Of a DNA stretch of 40,000 nucleotides, positions 37,501 to 40,000 are shown piece after piece. Origin of the DNA: Glandiceps talaboti (taxonomy: Eukaryota; Hemichordata; Enteropneusta; Spengelidae); contig NC_135563.1 of assembly GCF_964340395.1 (NCBI RefSeq), positions 1,562,501-1,602,500 on the forward strand. The letters run 5' to 3'. The position numbers and the translations under genes are program-made. The notes beneath the pieces were generated by a model. It saw nothing but the letters and a program-made list of their open reading frames with translations, ran no database searches and was not told where the DNA came from. How positions within the stretch are numbered: the stretch's first letter is position 1; each line of letters begins with the position of its first letter.

Positions 37501-40000
37501 ATTAGAATATTGATAGTAGTAGAGTACTGTTAGCAATAGTACTAGAATAGTGATAGTAGTAGAGTACTGTTAGCAATAGTACTAGAATAGTGATAGTAGT
37601 AGAGTACTATTATCAATAGTACTAGAATATTGATAGTAGTACAGTACTGTTAGCAATAGTAATACAATATTGATAGTAGTAGAATACTGTTAGCAATAGT
37701 ACTAGAATATTGATAGTAGTATAGTACTGTTAACAATAGTTCTAGAATATTGATACGAGTAGAGCACTGTTAGCAACAGTGTAAGAATATTGATAGTAGT
37801 AGAGTACTGTTAGCAATAATACTAGAATATTGATAGTAGTTGAGTGCTGTTAGCAATAGTACTAGAATATTGATAGTAGTAGAGTGCTGTTAGCAATAGT
37901 ACTAGAATATCGATAGCAGTAGAGTACTGTTAGTAATAGTTCTAGAATATTGATAGTATTAGAGCACTGTTAGCAATAGTACTAGAATATTGATAGTCGT
38001 AAAGCACTGTTAGCAATATTACTAGAATATTGATAGCAGTAATGTACTGTTAGCAATAGTACTAGAATAGTGATAGTAGTAGAGTACTGTTAGCAATAGT
38101 ACTAGAATAGTGATAGTAGTAGAATACTGTTAGCAATAGTACTAGAATATTGATAGTAGTAGAGTACTGTTAGCAATAGTACTAGAATATTGATAGTAGT
38201 AGAGTACTGTTAACAATAGTACTAGAATATTGATAGTAATAGAGTACTGTTAGCAAAAGTACTAGAATAATGATAGTAATAGAGTACTGTTAGCAATAGT
38301 ACTAGAATAGTGATAGTAGTAGAATACTGTTAGCAATAGTACTAGAATATTGATAGTAGTAGAGTACTGTTAACTATAGTACTAGAATATCGATAGTAGT
38401 TGAGTACTGTTAGCAATAGTAATAGAATATTGATAGTAGTAGAGTACTGTTAGCAATAGTACTACAATATTAATAGTAGTAGAGTACTGTTACCAACAGT
38501 GTAAGAATATTGATAGCAGTAGAGTACTGTTAGCAATAGTACTAGAATATTGATAGCAGTAGAATACTGGTAGCAATAGTAATAGAATATTGATAGTAGT
38601 TGAGTACTGTTAGTAATAGTTCTAGAATATTGATAGTACTAGAGCACTGTTAGCAATAGTACTAGAATATTGATAGTACTGGAGTACTGTTAGCAATAGT
38701 ACTAGAATATTGATAGTAGTGGAGTACTGTTAGCAATAGTACTAGAATATTGATAGTAGTAGAGTACTGTTAGCAACAGTGTAAGAATATTGATAGTAGT
38801 AGAATACTGTTAACGATAGTTCTAGAATATTGATAGTAGTAGAGCACTGTTAGCAATAATTCTACAATATTGATAGTAGTAGAGTACTGTTAGCAATAGT
38901 ACTAGAATATTGATAGTAGTAGAGTACTGTTAGCAATAGTACTAGAATATTGATAATAGTAGAGTACTGTTAGCAATAGTACTAGAATATTGATAGTACT
39001 AGAGTACTGTTAGCAATAGTACTAGAATAATGATAGTAGTAGAGTACTGTTAGCAATAGTACTAGAATATTGATAGTAGTAGAGTACTGTTAACAATAGT
39101 ACTAGAATATTGATAGCAGTAGAGCACTGTTAGCAATAGTACTAGAATATTGATAGTAGTAGAGTACTGTTAACTATAGTACTAGAATATTGATAGTAGT
39201 AGAGCACTGTTAGCAATATTACTAGAATAGTGATAGTAGTAGAGTACTGTTAGCAATAGTACTAGAATATCGATAGTAGTAGAGCACTGTTAGCAAAAGT
39301 ATTAGAATATTGATAGTAGTAGAGTACTGTTAGCAATAGTACTAGAATATTGATAGTAGTAGAGCACTGTTAACAATAGTTCTAGAATATCGATAGTAGT
39401 AGAGCACTGTTAGCAATAGTATTAGAATATTGATAGTAGTAGAGTACTGTTAACAATAGTTCTAGAATATCGATAGTAGTAGAGCACTGTTAGCAATAGT
39501 ACTAGAATATTGACAGCAGTAGAGTACTGTTAGCAATAGTACTAGAATATTCATAGTAGTACAGCACTGTTAGTAATAGTTCTAGAATATTGATAGTACT
39601 AGAGCACTGTTAGCAATAGTATTAGAATATTGATAGTAGTAGAGCACTGTTAGCAATAGTACTACAATATTGATAGTAGTAGAGTACTGTTAGCAACAGT
39701 GTAAGGATATTGACAGTAGTAGAGTACTGTTAGCAACAGTGTAAGGATATTGATAATAGTAGAGTACTGTTAGCAATAGTACTAGAATATTGATAGTAGT
39801 AGAGTACTGTTAGCAATAGTTCTAGAATATCGATATTAGTAGAGCACTGTTAGCAATATTACTAGAATAGTGATAGTAGTAGAGTACTGTTAGCAATAGT
39901 ACTAGAATATTGATAATAGTAGAGCATTGTTAGCAATATTACTAGAATAGTGATAGTAGTAGAGTACTGTTAGCAATAGTACTAGAATATTGATACTAGT
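31581..40000. repeat. Satellite array 3: 40-bp units derived from array 2
   Basis: The unit is 40 bp: AGAGTACTGTTAGCAATAGT then ACTAGAATATTGATAGTAGT. It continues to the right window edge, about 210 units. One part of the unit (GTAGTAGAGTACT, GTTAGCAATA) is the 23-bp unit of array 2 with an A to G change in GTTAAC; the other 17 bp (GTACTAGAATATTGATA) share its start and end and look like a shortened relative. Unit phase is kept throughout: AGAGTACTGT stands at 31,681 and at 39,961, 8280 bp or 207 units apart, with every intermediate block in register. Common variants are GCACT for GTACT, GCAACAGTGTAAG, TTCTAGA, GAATAATG, GAATAGTG, and ATCGAT for ATTGAT. Confidence 0.97.
32121..36000. repeat. 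1.92-1.96-kb tandem duplication inside array 3
   Basis: Copy 1 is about 32,121-34,080 (49 units) and copy 2 about 34,081-36,000 (48 units). Private variants match at offset 1960 (GTTAGAAATAG at 32,130 and 34,090; GAGCATTGT at 32,402 and 34,362) and at 1920 after the loss of one 40-bp unit near 32,521 (ACTATTAGC at 32,806 and 34,726; AAAGTACTG at 33,961 and 35,881). About four single-base changes were noticed over nearly 2 kb. Further duplications with offsets of 840 (36,001 to 36,841) and 1320 bp (36,521 to 37,841) follow. Confidence 0.88.

Overview
This is eukaryotic, almost certainly animal, nuclear DNA. There is no dense bacterial-style coding, nearly 29 kb is tandem satellite DNA, and the unique part carries long CAGA, TA, GTAT and CA microsatellites and only single exon-like coding signals. 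The repeat style (octamer-rich ~130-bp blocks joined to CAGA tracts, and a KDZ-type transposase scrap) suggests a marine invertebrate. That is inference; no sequence here fixes the phylum.

Layout: (1) 1-10,224: a satellite of 43-bp units interspersed with 35-bp units that lack 8 bp, cut by the left window edge. (2) 10,225-21,535: the only non-satellite DNA. It is AT-rich and mostly non-coding. It contains two inverted copies of an octamer/CAGA interspersed repeat (about 13.3-14.2 kb on + and 19.8-20.4 kb on -), a near-perfect 69-bp-arm hairpin at 14,384-14,529 among (TA)n tracts, a perfect DR1 nuclear-receptor-type motif at 16,053, a decayed KDZ-like transposase fragment at 18,877-19,221, and a convincing terminal coding exon with 3' UTR and poly(A) signals on the minus strand (21,156 down to about 20,766). 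(3) 21,536-31,580: a 23-bp minisatellite with nested 230-bp, 690-bp and 3.3-kb higher-order duplications. (4) 31,581-40,000: a 40-bp satellite, cut by the right edge. Its unit looks like the 23-bp unit plus a 17-bp diverged derivative, and it keeps 40-bp phase without a net indel for over 8 kb.

If the minus-strand terminal exon is real, its upstream exons must lie to the right. No coding signal was found from 21,157 to 40,000, so satellites 2 and 3 would sit inside one intron of at least 18.8 kb or mark a broken gene. All three satellites vary at CpG positions (CG to TG or CA), the expected footprint of cytosine methylation. I found no prokaryote-type system, no CRISPR array and no intact mobile element. 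The most unusual content is the satellite architecture and its position beside a coding exon.
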